Assembly (NCBI RefSeq): GCF_028657905.1
Contig: NZ_CP117781.1
Location: 62,001-126,000 of the forward strand
DNA: 64,000 nucleotides
From: Burkholderia sp. FERM BP-3421
GTDB taxonomy: Bacteria; Pseudomonadota; Gammaproteobacteria; Burkholderiales; Burkholderiaceae
Reading direction: 5' to 3'
Of the stretch, positions 36,441-46,326 are shown in pieces (position 1 is the stretch's first letter; the number at the start of each line of letters is the position of its first letter). The notes under the pieces are model-generated. The model saw nothing but the letters and a program-made list of their open reading frames with translations. It made no database searches and was not told the DNA's origin. Position numbers and translations under genes: made by a program.

Positions 36441-36854
36441 TCAGCGTGCTTCGCGATCGCCTCCACGGTCCGGCGACAACGCGCCCTTTCGCCCGTCGAG
36501 CGCCTCCGCGCACACGCACACCCGGCCGACATGAAGGCTCACGCCAACAGGAAGCGGCCGTTGCGGGCGGATCGAAACGATGAGTTGCCGATCCCGGAGC
36601 ATGGCTTCACTGCGCAGCCGGGCGGCATGCGACGTGATGTCGACGTAGTACCGCATCCCGTCGCAGATCGCATCGCAGTCGCGGGCATCGGACAGCGCCT
36701 TGTCCACCTGGAAACCGAAGCCGTTGCGAAAGCGCCGCAAACCCGTCCGTTCGGCCAGGATGGCGATTTCGATCCCGCCCCAGCCGAACATTTCGCAAGG
36801 GCCCGTCACGTCGAGCATGTCGACGTCGTCGTAAACAGGCATGCCGATGCGCAT
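36441..36854 (-). pseudogene. DJ-1/PfpI-family gene, truncated by internal deletion
   Basis: Begins with a strong AAGGAGAG ribosome-binding site and MRIGMPVYDDVDMLDVTGPC, then continues FRNGFGFQVDKALSDARDCD as in DJ-1/PfpI family proteins (about 200-230 residues). After DCDAI the expected PGG segment, nucleophilic Cys-containing elbow and following His are absent; an unrelated Arg-rich tail ends after 137 residues. The catalytic core is therefore lost. The strong start signals suggest recent loss. Confidence 0.6.
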
Positions 36855-37380
36855 CTGATCTCTCCTTGCGCGTTCGATGATGAACCCCGGCCGATACGCG
36901 TCGCGCCGTCGTGATCGGTCGCGCGGGTGGCGAATGGCGTCGTCCGAACGCCGCCAGGAGACCGCAGCCGCTCCGGCACCGGACCCCGGCAAGCCAAGCG
37001 ATTCCGGCCGCGCACCGCGATCTCGATATGCGTGGTCTTTCGGCTCATCCCAGGAGAAATCGACATCGATGCACGGATCGAATTCGTCGCGGCCATAGGT
37101 GGGATGGCCGGGCCGCATGTCCTCCGCCGTCGGGGCAATGCGGATTGAAATGGGCGCGATCGGATTTGTCGGCAATGAGAAAGCCTTCGGCTCCGGATAC
37201 GGCCTTGCTTCCTACATTCGACGCCTCGATGCAGCCGTCGGACCGACGCCGTCGAGTCCCGGCGCGATATCGGAGCGGCGACCCGCCTCGGCGCACGCGA
37301 CGCATCCGCCGCACGCCGTCCCTCGCCCACTGCGCCGATCCGTTACCATTCGCCCAACCGATATTCATTCCCCTCCCACC
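36855..37380. other. Intergenic region, possibly with decayed sequence
   Basis: 526 bases between the broken DJ-1 gene and sbcD. A minus-strand open stretch (37175 to 36980) reads AEDMRPGHPTYGRDEFDPCI and DVDFSWDEPKDHAY, which looks protein-like but matches nothing I know and has no good start. The sbcD promoter should lie close to 37340. Confidence 0.4.
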
Positions 37381-38622
37381 ATGCGCCTCCTCCACACCTC
37401 CGACTGGCACCTGGGCCAGAACTTCATGGGCAAGAGCCGCCAGGCGGAACATCAGGCGCTGATCGACTGGCTGCTGGCCCAGGTCGAGACGCACGCGGTC
37501 GACGCGGTCATCGTCGCCGGCGACATCTTCGACACCGGCACGCCTCCGAGCTATGCGCGCGAGCTATACAGCCGGCTCGTCGTGCGCCTGCACGAAGCGG
37601 GCGTCGCGCTGCTGCTGCTCGGCGGCAACCACGATTCCGTCGCCACGCTGCGCGAAAGCAGCGCGCTGCTCGAATGCCTGTCGGCCAGCGTCGTGCCGTC
37701 GGCCGAGGCGCCCGAGGCGCAAGTCCGCGTCCTGCCGCGACGCGGCGCGGGCCGGCAGGGCGAACCCGGCTGCGTGGTCTGCGCGATTCCGTTCATCCGC
37801 GCGCGCGACGTCATGCACAGCGCATTCGGCCAGAGCGCCGCCGACAAGCAGCAACAGTTGCTGCGCGCGATCCAGGGCTACTATCAGGCCACCTTCGATG
37901 CCGCGCAAACGCTGCGCGACACGCTCTCGCGCGAAACCGGCCGCAGGCTGCCGCTGATCGCCACCGGCCACCTGACGACGGTGGGCGCGAGCGCGACCGA
38001 ATCGGTGCGCGACATCTACGTCGGCACCCTCGACGCGTTCCCGACCGCGGCCTTCCCGCCCGTCGACTATCTCGCGCTCGGCCACATCCATCGTCCGCAA
38101 AAGGTGGGCGGACATGAACACCTGCGCTACAGCGGCTCGCCGATCGCGCTCAGCTTCGACGAAGCCGCGCAACAAAAGGAAGTTCTGCTCGTCGACCTCG
38201 ATGAAACCGGCTTCCGCTCCGCGACACCGCTGCCGGTGCCGGTGTTCCAGCGCCTCGTGCCGCTGCGCGGCAACCTGAAGGCCATCGCCGACGCGCTGCC
38301 GCGCATCGCGCGGGAGGCGACGCCCGAGCGGCCCGCCTGGGTCGAAATCACGGTGGCGGACGACGACTACCTGTCCGATCTTCCCGCGCGGATCCAGGCG
38401 TTGACCGACGGGCAGCCGCTGGAGGTGCTGCGCATCCGCCGCGAACGCGGCAGTGCGGCCGCGCGGCTCGACGCCAACGCGGGCGTGACGCTCGACGAAC
38501 TCGATCCGCACGACGTGTTCGCGCGCCGGCTCGCGCAGGAAAACCTCGACGACGCCTTGCGCGCATCGCTGACCGAACGCTACCGGTCGATCGTGGCGGA
38601 CACCGAAGCGGGGGCGGCATGA
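37381..38622 (+). CDS. sbcD: Exonuclease subunit SbcD
   Basis: Mre11-type Mn-dependent nuclease that with SbcC cleaves DNA hairpins and processes double-strand ends. 413 residues from MRLLHTSDWHLGQNFMGKSR. Metallophosphatase motifs in order: SDWHLGQ, VAGDIFDTGTPP, LLGGNHDSV, ATGHLTT, ALGHIHRPQ, which supply the metal ligands. The longer upstream in-frame extension is not conserved in the family. The stop overlaps the sbcC start by four bases (ATGA). Confidence 0.97.
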   Translation: MRLLHTSDWHLGQNFMGKSRQAEHQALIDWLLAQVETHAVDAVIVAGDIFDTGTPPSYARELYSRLVVRLHEAGVALLLLGGNHDSVATLRESSALLECLSASVVPSAEAPEAQVRVLPRRGAGRQGEPGCVVCAIPFIRARDVMHSAFGQSAADKQQQLLRAIQGYYQATFDAAQTLRDTLSRETGRRLPLIATGHLTTVGASATESVRDIYVGTLDAFPTAAFPPVDYLALGHIHRPQKVGGHEHLRYSGSPIALSFDEAAQQKEVLLVDLDETGFRSATPLPVPVFQRLVPLRGNLKAIADALPRIAREATPERPAWVEITVADDDYLSDLPARIQALTDGQPLEVLRIRRERGSAAARLDANAGVTLDELDPHDVFARRLAQENLDDALRASLTERYRSIVADTEAGAA

Positions 38623-41600
38623 AGATCCGCAGCCTGCGTCTCAAGAATCTCAATTCGTTGCGCGGCGAATGGCGCATCGACTTCACGCAGCCGCCATTCG
38701 CCGACAACGGCCTGTTCGCGATCACCGGCCCGACCGGCGCGGGCAAGTCGACGCTGCTCGACGCGATCTGCCTCGCGCTCTATCACGAGACGCCGCGCCT
38801 GAAGACCGTCTCGCAATCGGCGAACGACATCATGACGCGGCACACGGCAGACTGCCTCGCGGAAGTGGAGTTCGAGGTGAACGGCGAGGTCTATCGCGCG
38901 TTCTGGAGCCAGCGCCGCGCGCGCGACAAGGTGGACGGCGCGTTGCAAGCGCCGCGCGTGGAGCTGTCGCGCGTGGATCCGGCCACGGGCGACGGCGCGA
39001 TCCTGACGAACCACGTCAGCGAAAAGCTCAAGCGCGTGACGGAGATCACGCGCCTCGACTTCCCGCGCTTCACGCGCTCGATGATGTTGGCGCAAGGCGG
39101 CTTCGCGGCTTTCCTGAACGCGACCGCGAACGATCGCGCGGAGTTGCTCGAAGAACTGACGGGCACCGAAATCTATGGCGAGATTTCGCGGCGCGTCTAC
39201 GAACAAACCGGCGCGGCGCGCGAAAAACTGAAACACCTGCGCGCGCAGGCCGACGGCATGGATCTGCTCGCGCCCGAGCAGCGCGACGCGATGCAGCAGG
39301 CGCTCGGCACGGTCGCGCAGCAGCTCGCCACGCTCGCCGGGCAGACGACGACCTTGCGCGAGCATCGGCAATGGCGTCTCGACCTGACGCAAACCGGCGC
39401 CGCCGCCGACACGGCGCAGACGCGCGTGACGCAAGCGGACGCGGCGCTCGGCGCATCGGCCGGCGCGCTCGCGACGTTGGCGGCCAGCGATCCCGCCGAA
39501 GCGCTGCGACCCGGCCACGAGGCGCTCCGTCAGGCCGACGCCGCGTTCCGGCACACGGACAGCGAACTTGCCGTCCGTCGGCAGGAACGGGATACGCAAG
39601 CGGCCGCGCTGCGCCGCGCGCATGTGACGGCGGTCAACCTCGCGGAACGCGTCGACCGGCTCGCGCAAACGCAGTTGCAGGCGCTCGACGCCGAACAGCG
39701 CGAACTCGATGCATGGTGCGCGACGCACGCGCAGCGCGCGACGCTCGGCGAACGGATCGGCGCCTGGCGGCAGCAGTTCGCGCAGCGCGCGGCGCGCGGC
39801 GCCGATCTCGACGCGCGCGCGAACACCCGGGCCGAGCTGGAACGCAAACGCACGGCGGCGCACGACGCGCTCGCTCAGCACCAGACACGACTACAGCAGG
39901 CCGAGCAGGCGCGCGCCGCATCCGATGCGCGCGTGCGGGACTTGCACGCCGCGCAGGAGCAGCGCCTCGCCGGCCGCACGCTGATCGGCTTGCGACAGCA
40001 CTGGCAAGCCGCGCAGCTTGCTTGCGGCACATGGCAGAAGCTCGACGCGCTGGCCGCGCGGCAACGTGCCCGCGCAGCCGATCGCGACGCGCTGGCGTCG
40101 CGCCTGGCCGCGAGCGAGGCGGAGATCGCCGTGCATGCGGGGCAACTGACGGAGCGGCAAGCGGCGCTCGATCGACTGAGCACGCAGGTGACGGACAAAC
40201 AGACCCTGCTCGAACAGGAGCAAGTGATTCGCAGCCTCGCCGAGCATCGCGACCGGTTGGAATCGGGCAAGCCATGCCCGCTGTGCGGCGCGACCGAGCA
40301 CCCGGCCATCTCGGCATACAGCAAGCTCGACGTATCGGCGACCCAGCGCGCGTTGCAGGCGCTGACCGCCGAGCGGCTCGAATCCGAGAAACACGTCCGC
40401 GCGCACGCCGAGGCGCTGTCCGCGCGTCGCGCGACGCACGACCAGCAGCGCGCGCAGCAAACGGCCCTGCTGACCGAACTCGCCGCCGCGCAACAGGAGT
40501 GGGACACCTCGCGCGCCGCGCTGACGCCGGACGGCTCGCTCGCGCCGGACGACTGGCGGCACGGCGAACGGATCGCCACGGGCCGAACCGCGGCGGAACG
40601 CGCGACGGACGCGCTGAAACACACGCTCGACGCCGTCGAGCAGGCGGAAGAGACCTTGAACGGCGCACGCAAGGCCGAGGCAGGCAACGTCGCGGCGCTC
40701 GAACAGGCACGCTCCGCGCATGCGCTGCACACGCAGTCGATCCAGGCACTGACCGAGCGGCTGGACGGTCTTGGACGCGAATTGGCCGACCTGCGCGCCG
40801 CGCACGCGCGCGACGAGGCCGCCCTGCTGACCTCGCTCGCCGAAGCGGACCTCGCCCGCGACGCCTTGCCGAACGATCCCGACGTCTGGCTGCGCGAACG
40901 CGACGACGCATGGCGGGAATGGCAGCGGACCCAGCAGCGCCTGCAAGCGCTGGCGCAAGCGCGTTCGCGGCAACAGACCCAGTGCGAGGTCGCCCGCGCC
41001 CAGCTCGCCGACTGGCGCGCGCGCACTCACACGTCCGCTCCGCAAGCGGACCTGTTCAGTTCGGATCAGGCCGTGGCGCACGACGAACCGGCCGACATGC
41101 ATGCCCTCGACGCGCGCGACGACCCCGCGCAAGCACTCGCCGTCTGCGCGGCGCGCATCGACACCCTCACGCACGACGTCACCGCGCTCGAAGGCCGCCT
41201 CGCGCAACTCGAGACATCGCGCGCGCAACAACGCGCGGCGGTCGCGACGGCGGAAACCAACTGGCTCGCCGCACGCGCCGCCAGCCCCTTCGCCGACGAC
41301 GCGGCCTTCCTCGCCGCGCTGCTGCCCGCCGACGAACGCAAGCGCCTGCATGAACTGAAGCACGGACTGGAACGGGAACAGCAGACGGCGCGCGCGCTGC
41401 TGCAAGCCGCGCAGGAAAAACTCGCCGGCCTGCGCGCGCAGGCGCGCACCGACGCGACGCTCGACACGCTGACCGAACACATCGACGCGCTCGACAAGGA
41501 AACCGCGGGCTTGAACGAACAGCTCGGCAGCGTGCGCGGCCTGCTCGCGCGCGACGACGCCTTGCGCCGCAGCCAGCAGGCGCTGCTCGAACAGATCCAG

Positions 41601-42119
41601 GCGCAGACCGCGGACACCGATCTCTGGCAACATCTCGACGCGCTGATCGGTTCGGCGCGCGGCGACAAGTTCCGCAAGTTCGCGCAGGGGCTCACGCTCG
41701 ACCATCTGCTGATGCTCGCGAACCGTCACCTCGACCGCCTGCATGCGCGCTACCTGCTCAGGCGCAAGCCGAGCGGCGAGCTGGAACTGGAGATCGTCGA
41801 CCGCTGGCAGGCCGACGTGACGCGCGACACGCGCACGCTGTCGGGCGGCGAAAGCTTCCTCGTCAGCCTGGCGCTCGCGCTCGCGCTGTCCGACCTCGTG
41901 AGCCACCGGACCTCGATCGATTCCCTGTTCCTCGACGAGGGATTCGGCACGCTCGACGGCGACACGCTCGAAATCGCCCTCGACGCGCTCGATGCGCTCA
42001 ACGCGAGCGGCAAGATGATCGGCGTCATCAGCCACGTCGACGGGCTCAAGGAGCGCATCGCCACGCAGATCCGCGTGGAGAAAGGCGGCGGCATCGGGCA
42101 TTCGCGGCTCGTCGTCTAG
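38619..42119 (+). CDS. sbcC: Exonuclease subunit SbcC (SMC-like ATPase)
   Basis: Rad50-type ATPase partner of SbcD. 1,166 residues. Walker A GPTGAGKST is at residues 37-45; long Ala/Gln/Glu/Arg-rich coiled coils flank a zinc-hook CPLC (Cys553 and Cys556); the ABC signature LSGGESF starts at about residue 1074 and Walker B is SLFLDEGFGTLD. Translationally coupled to sbcD. The coiled coil is extremely alanine-rich, as usual at this GC. Confidence 0.97.
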   Translation: MKIRSLRLKNLNSLRGEWRIDFTQPPFADNGLFAITGPTGAGKSTLLDAICLALYHETPRLKTVSQSANDIMTRHTADCLAEVEFEVNGEVYRAFWSQRRARDKVDGALQAPRVELSRVDPATGDGAILTNHVSEKLKRVTEITRLDFPRFTRSMMLAQGGFAAFLNATANDRAELLEELTGTEIYGEISRRVYEQTGAAREKLKHLRAQADGMDLLAPEQRDAMQQALGTVAQQLATLAGQTTTLREHRQWRLDLTQTGAAADTAQTRVTQADAALGASAGALATLAASDPAEALRPGHEALRQADAAFRHTDSELAVRRQERDTQAAALRRAHVTAVNLAERVDRLAQTQLQALDAEQRELDAWCATHAQRATLGERIGAWRQQFAQRAARGADLDARANTRAELERKRTAAHDALAQHQTRLQQAEQARAASDARVRDLHAAQEQRLAGRTLIGLRQHWQAAQLACGTWQKLDALAARQRARAADRDALASRLAASEAEIAVHAGQLTERQAALDRLSTQVTDKQTLLEQEQVIRSLAEHRDRLESGKPCPLCGATEHPAISAYSKLDVSATQRALQALTAERLESEKHVRAHAEALSARRATHDQQRAQQTALLTELAAAQQEWDTSRAALTPDGSLAPDDWRHGERIATGRTAAERATDALKHTLDAVEQAEETLNGARKAEAGNVAALEQARSAHALHTQSIQALTERLDGLGRELADLRAAHARDEAALLTSLAEADLARDALPNDPDVWLRERDDAWREWQRTQQRLQALAQARSRQQTQCEVARAQLADWRARTHTSAPQADLFSSDQAVAHDEPADMHALDARDDPAQALAVCAARIDTLTHDVTALEGRLAQLETSRAQQRAAVATAETNWLAARAASPFADDAAFLAALLPADERKRLHELKHGLEREQQTARALLQAAQEKLAGLRAQARTDATLDTLTEHIDALDKETAGLNEQLGSVRGLLARDDALRRSQQALLEQIQAQTADTDLWQHLDALIGSARGDKFRKFAQGLTLDHLLMLANRHLDRLHARYLLRRKPSGELELEIVDRWQADVTRDTRTLSGGESFLVSLALALALSDLVSHRTSIDSLFLDEGFGTLDGDTLEIALDALDALNASGKMIGVISHVDGLKERIATQIRVEKGGGIGHSRLVV

Positions 42120-42211
42120 GCACGGCGTGCGCGGCGGCCGCCGTAGTGGAATAATCGACGCTCGGCCCGTCGTCCGGAGCCGGAGCCACATACGCACGAG
42201 GAGACAGAGCC

Positions 42212-42610
42212 ATGACGCGCAGCGCATCGCAAGACCCGTCGTCCGCATCCCGGCTGATCGACGCGCGCATCGCGGAACTCGCCGATTGGCGCGGCGCGCT
42301 GCTGGCGCGGCTGCGGGCGCTGATCCACGCGGCCGATCCCGAGGTCGTCGAGGAATGGAAGTGGCGCGGCGTGCCCGTCTGGTCGCACGACGGCCTGATC
42401 TGCACCGGCGAGACCTACCAACGCGTCGTGAAGATGACCTTCGCGAAAGGCGCGGCGCTGCCGGATCCGGCGGGGCTTTTCAACGCAAGCCCCGAAGGCA
42501 GCACGCGCCGCGCGATCGATTTCCACGAAAGCGACGCGGTCGATGAAACGGCGTTGAAAGCGCTCATCCGCGCCGCCGTGCAGCTCAATCAGTCGAAAAC
42601 CCGCCGTTGA
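42212..42610 (+). CDS. DUF1801-domain protein
   Basis: 132 residues. WRGALLARLRALIHAADPEV, EEWKWRGVPVWSHDGLICTG and KMTFAKGAALPDP match the DUF1801 (YdhG/YdeI-like) fold, small soluble proteins of unclear role, some annotated as iron chaperones. It starts 92 bases after sbcC on the same strand and probably has its own ribosome-binding site (GAGGAGAC). No catalytic residues can be assigned. Confidence 0.85.
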   Translation: MTRSASQDPSSASRLIDARIAELADWRGALLARLRALIHAADPEVVEEWKWRGVPVWSHDGLICTGETYQRVVKMTFAKGAALPDPAGLFNASPEGSTRRAIDFHESDAVDETALKALIRAAVQLNQSKTRR

Positions 42611-42637
42611 ACCGTCCCGCGTCCGTCGCGCCGCGCC

Positions 42638-44113
42638 TCACCCCGCCACGGCGCGCGCGATCGAGCCCAGCCGCCGGAACGTCGCGCGCAGCTCGCGCTC
42701 ATCGAGGTTGCCGTACCCGAGCCGGATCGCCTGCACGTCCTCGTCCCGCTCGGTAAAGCGCCGCCCCGCCAGCAACGGAATGCCCGCGTCGGCCGCGCGC
42801 GCGACGAACGCGGGCACCGGCAAGCGCTCGGCGAAGCGCAGCCACAATGCGAGCCCGCCTGCCGGCAGCGTGAAGCGCACGTCGTCGCCGAAGCAGCGCT
42901 CGACCAGCGTCGCGCACAGATCGCGGCGCTGCGCGTAGGTCTTCAGCGCGCGCCGGATGTGCCGCCGCAGCTCGCCGCTCGCCATCAGCTCCGCGCACGC
43001 CAGCTCCGTCAGCGCGCTGCCTTGCCGGTCGATCAGCATGACCTGCGCGGCGCAGCGCTCGATCACCGCCTTCGACGCCACCACGAAGCCGATGCGCAGC
43101 CCCGGCGCGAGCACCTTCGACAGCGAGCCGATGAAGAACACCCGCTCGGGCGCCGCCATGCTCGCGAGCGGAAACACCGGGTTGTGCGTGAAATGAAACT
43201 CGGGATCGTAATCGTCCTCCACGATCATGAAGCCATGCCGGCGCGAGAGGTCGAGCAGCTTCAGGCGGCGGTCGGCCGGCAGCGTCACGGTGGTCGGAAA
43301 CTGATGGTGCGGCGTCGTGAACACGGCGCGCACCGGCGTCTTGCGGCACACCGCATCGAGCGATTCCGGCACGAGGCCATGCTCGTCCAGCTCGACCGAC
43401 GCGAGCGACGCGCCGCACGACAGGAACGCCGCGCGCGCCGGCGGATAGCTGAGCGATTCGAACGCGACGGTATCGCCGGGGCGCACCAGCAGGCGGGCCG
43501 CGAGAAAGATGCCCATCTGGCTGCCGCGCACCACGCAGATATTGTCCGCCGTGACCGTCAGCGCGCGCTCCGCGCGCAGCATCGCGGCGATCGCCTCGCG
43601 CAATGCCGGCTCGCCGCGCGGGTCGCCGTAGCCGAGCGGATTCGCGCGCGTCGCGGCCAGCGCATGACGAAACGCCCGCGACAGCGCATCGACCGCGACG
43701 AGCCGCGTGTCCGGCGTGCCGTCGCCGAACGCGCGCGGCGGCGCATCGGCGGCCGTCGCGCGCATCGCCGCGCGGCCGAGCGCGACGCCGTCGTTCGCGA
43801 GCCCCGCGTCGAAAACGGGTGCGTCCTCGCGCGGCCGCGCCGTATCGCGCGACGGCAGCCGCGACGACACGAAGCTGCCGCGCTTGGGTTCGGTGTCGAT
43901 CCAGCCGAGCGCGGCCAGCTCGTCGTAGGCGAGCACGACCGTCTTGCGGTTCACGCCCAGGTCCTGGGCCAGCACGCGGCTGCCGGGCAAGGCCGAGCCC
44001 GGCGTCAGGCGGCCGCTGCGAATGTCGTCGGCAATCGCGCGCACGATGCGCGCGTGCATCGATTCGTCGGCGTCGCGCGCCGGCTTGAGCAGCAGCTTCC
44101 AGTTGCGCAGCAT
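42638..44113 (-). CDS. MocR-family PLP-dependent transcriptional regulator
   Basis: 491 residues. An N-terminal GntR winged helix (about residues 15-75: ADDIRSGRLTPGSALPGSRV, DLGVNRKTVVLAYDELAALG) is fused to a fold-type-I aminotransferase domain with the PLP lysine in IGSLSKVLAPGLRIGF and the YDPEF motif. The start at 44113 is preferred: AGAGGG lies six bases upstream, whereas the next ATG (44131) overlaps the probable operator. Divergent from a class II aldolase and a DapA-like gene, which it probably regulates as GabR and PdxR do their neighbours. Confidence 0.93.
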   Translation of the reverse strand: MLRNWKLLLKPARDADESMHARIVRAIADDIRSGRLTPGSALPGSRVLAQDLGVNRKTVVLAYDELAALGWIDTEPKRGSFVSSRLPSRDTARPREDAPVFDAGLANDGVALGRAAMRATAADAPPRAFGDGTPDTRLVAVDALSRAFRHALAATRANPLGYGDPRGEPALREAIAAMLRAERALTVTADNICVVRGSQMGIFLAARLLVRPGDTVAFESLSYPPARAAFLSCGASLASVELDEHGLVPESLDAVCRKTPVRAVFTTPHHQFPTTVTLPADRRLKLLDLSRRHGFMIVEDDYDPEFHFTHNPVFPLASMAAPERVFFIGSLSKVLAPGLRIGFVVASKAVIERCAAQVMLIDRQGSALTELACAELMASGELRRHIRRALKTYAQRRDLCATLVERCFGDDVRFTLPAGGLALWLRFAERLPVPAFVARAADAGIPLLAGRRFTERDEDVQAIRLGYGNLDERELRATFRRLGSIARAVAG

Positions 44114-44130
44114 CCGTACCCTCTTCCTCA

Positions 44131-44179
44131 TCTGGACCAGTAAAAATTATAAATCTGGATGTTTTTAATCATCCAGATT
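44131..44179. promoter_or_regulatory. MocR operator/promoter: direct repeats and palindrome
   Basis: Between the divergent genes, TCTGGA occurs at 44131 and 44154 (direct repeats 23 bases apart, about two helical turns), the first as the small palindrome CTGGACCAG. The second is part of a perfect 10-base inverted repeat, AATCTGGATG (44152-44161) with CATCCAGATT (44170-44179), around the 8-base loop TTTTTAAT. The AT-rich spacer TAAAAATTATAAA is suited to a promoter. Direct repeats plus an inverted repeat are the usual MocR binding pattern. Confidence 0.65.
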
Positions 44180-44267
44180 CTTCATAGGATGGCTTCTCCG
44201 CACCGGCATCCGGCCCACCCATCCGCGACGCCGGCCCGCCTTCCCCCTCGATACCGGGAGTTTTTCG

Positions 44268-45056
44268 ATGGCCAATACCTTGACGCTGTCCAAGACCGAA
44301 CTGATCGACACCGCGCACCAGCAGATGCGCACCGTCGTCCCCGAACTGCCGTGGTCCACGCGCGAGAAACTCGCGCTGACCTGCCGGATCCTGTTCGAAC
44401 AGGGCCACGACTCCGGCCTCGCCGGGCAGATCACCGCGCGGGCGGATACGCCCGACACCTATTACACGCAGCGCTTCGGGCTCGGCTTCGACGAGATCAC
44501 CGCGTCGAACCTCGTGCACGTGGATCAGGATCTGAAGCTGGTGTCGGGCGAAGGCATGCCGAATCCGGCGAACCGCTTCCACACCTGGGTCTATCGCGCG
44601 CGGCCTGATGTGAACTGCATCATCCATACGCATCCGCTGCACGTGGCCGCGCTGTCGATGCTCGAAGTGCCGCTCGTGATCGCGCAGATGGATCTGTGCC
44701 CGCTCCACGACGACTGCGCGTTCCTTGCACGCTGGCCCGGCGTGCCCGTGGGCAACGAGGAAGGCGAGATCATCTCCGGCGCGCTCGGCGACCGGCGCGC
44801 GATCCTGCTGGCGCATCACGGGCAGCTCGTGACCGGGCGCACGGTCGAGGAGGCGTGCGGGCTGGCGCTGCTGATCGAGCGCGCCGCCCGGTTGCAGCTG
44901 CTCGCGATGGCGGCGGGCGAGGTGAAGCCGATTCCGCCGGAGCTGGGCCGCGAGGCGCACGACTGGATTTCCACGCCGAAGCGCGATCAGGCGACCTTCG
45001 GGTATTTCGCGCGCCGGGTGCTGCGCAGCGATGCGCATCGCGACTGTGTGAACTGA
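44268..45056 (+). CDS. Class II aldolase/adducin-family protein
   Basis: 262 residues. Zinc-dependent aldolase fold with ligands in IIHTHPLHVAAL (His120, His122) and a later LLAHHGQLVTGRTVEEAC (His near 187). The active-site region GLAGQITARAD and FHTWVYRARPDV are typical. The usual reactions are retro-aldol cleavage or epimerisation of a sugar phosphate; the family also has members acting on hydroxy-acids. It is divergent from the mocR gene and 32 bases upstream of the DapA-like gene, so the two enzymes likely share a pathway. Confidence 0.92.
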   Translation: MANTLTLSKTELIDTAHQQMRTVVPELPWSTREKLALTCRILFEQGHDSGLAGQITARADTPDTYYTQRFGLGFDEITASNLVHVDQDLKLVSGEGMPNPANRFHTWVYRARPDVNCIIHTHPLHVAALSMLEVPLVIAQMDLCPLHDDCAFLARWPGVPVGNEEGEIISGALGDRRAILLAHHGQLVTGRTVEEACGLALLIERAARLQLLAMAAGEVKPIPPELGREAHDWISTPKRDQATFGYFARRVLRSDAHRDCVN

Positions 45057-45088
45057 TGCGATTTCGACACTGAACAGGAGTACGCCTC

Positions 45089-45982
45089 ATGACCTCCCCT
45101 GCTTTTCACGGCATCATCGCCTATCCCGTCACGCCGTTCCGCCACGATGGCGGCGTGGATCTGCCCGCGCTCGGCGAGCTGATCGACCGGCTCGTCGCGC
45201 GCGGCTCGCACGGCATCGCGCCGCTCGGCAGCACCGGGGAAAGCGCCTATCTCGACGACGCGGAATGGGAACAGGTTGCCGAGGCTTCGATTACGCGCGT
45301 CGCGAAGCGATTGCCCGTGATCGTCGGCATTTCGGACCTGACGACCCAGCGTGCGATCCGGCGCGCGCGCTTCGCGGAGCAAACCGGCGCGGATGCGGTG
45401 ATGGTGTTGCCGATCGCGTATTGGACGCTGAGCGAGGACGAGATCTTCGCGCACTACGCCGCGATCGCGGGCAAGATCGGCGTACCGATCATGGTCTACA
45501 ACAACCCGGCGACGAGCGGCATCGACATGCGGCCCGAGTTGATCGCGAGGCTGGCGCGCGAGATCGACAACGTGACGATGATCAAGGAAAGCACCGGCGA
45601 CATTCAGCGCATGCATCGGATCGTGCAGCTGACCGACGGGCGCGTGCCGTTTTTCAACGGAAGCAATCCGCTGGCGCTCGAGGCATTCGCGGCCGGCGCG
45701 GCCGGGTGGTGCACGGCCGCGCCGAATCTGTTGCCCGATGCGCCGAGGCGCTTGTATGACGCGTGCCGCGAGGGTGATCTGGCGCGCGCGAGAGAGGTGT
45801 TCTATGCGATGCTGCCGGTGTTGCAGTTCATTCTGAAGGGTGGGCTGCCGACTACGGTGAAGGCCGGGCTTGCGTTGCGCGGCCTTCCGGTGGGAGCGCC
45901 GCGTCCGCCGCTCGCGCCGCTTGCCGCGCCGGAGGTGGCGGTGCTGCGGGCGTTGCTTGCGGAGGCGGGCGAGGTTCAGTAG
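45089..45982 (+). CDS. Dihydrodipicolinate synthase / N-acetylneuraminate lyase family aldolase
   Basis: 297 residues, class I Schiff-base aldolase. The keto-acid-binding loop is GSTGE at residues 47-51; catalytic Tyr137 lies in IMVYNNPATSG and the Schiff-base Lys166 in VTMIKESTGD. ACAGAGGAG-like sequence (AACAGGAGT) precedes the start. Its place beside a class II aldolase and a MocR regulator argues against the biosynthetic DapA and for a catabolic lyase acting on a 2-keto-acid; the exact substrate is unknown. Confidence 0.92.
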   Translation: MTSPAFHGIIAYPVTPFRHDGGVDLPALGELIDRLVARGSHGIAPLGSTGESAYLDDAEWEQVAEASITRVAKRLPVIVGISDLTTQRAIRRARFAEQTGADAVMVLPIAYWTLSEDEIFAHYAAIAGKIGVPIMVYNNPATSGIDMRPELIARLAREIDNVTMIKESTGDIQRMHRIVQLTDGRVPFFNGSNPLALEAFAAGAAGWCTAAPNLLPDAPRRLYDACREGDLARAREVFYAMLPVLQFILKGGLPTTVKAGLALRGLPVGAPRPPLAPLAAPEVAVLRALLAEAGEVQ

Positions 45983-46326
45983 GCGCGGCGACGAGACGGG
46001 TGCGCATGCGCGGCGTTCGGCAGCGGCTTGCGCATCCGGATGCGGATCGATTGGCGCGTCGCGGGATTCGGTTTCGCGGCGAAAATTTACTATTTTTAAG
46101 CGTGATTTTTCCCTAGAGGCACGTTCGCAGTCCCGATGACACCATTCGGGCAAACAGCCGCGGCACCCACCGATGCGATGCCATCGGAGATGGAGGATTC
46201 ATCTTCGTGGCAGGGCGTCGCTTCATCCGCGTGCATACGCGGAGTACCCATCGATTCTTGCTGCGAGTAACATGGAGTCCTTCGGGCCGAAGCGGAAAGC
46301 GCGGCCATCCCGGTGCTGGAGCGACG
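45983..46326. other. Intergenic region with AT-rich core
   Basis: 344 bases between the DapA-like gene and the XRE/ImmA gene. A short AT-rich segment (46084-46112, with TTTACTATTTTTAA) is the best place for the toxin-antitoxin promoter. No repeat resembling an attachment site was found. Confidence 0.4.
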
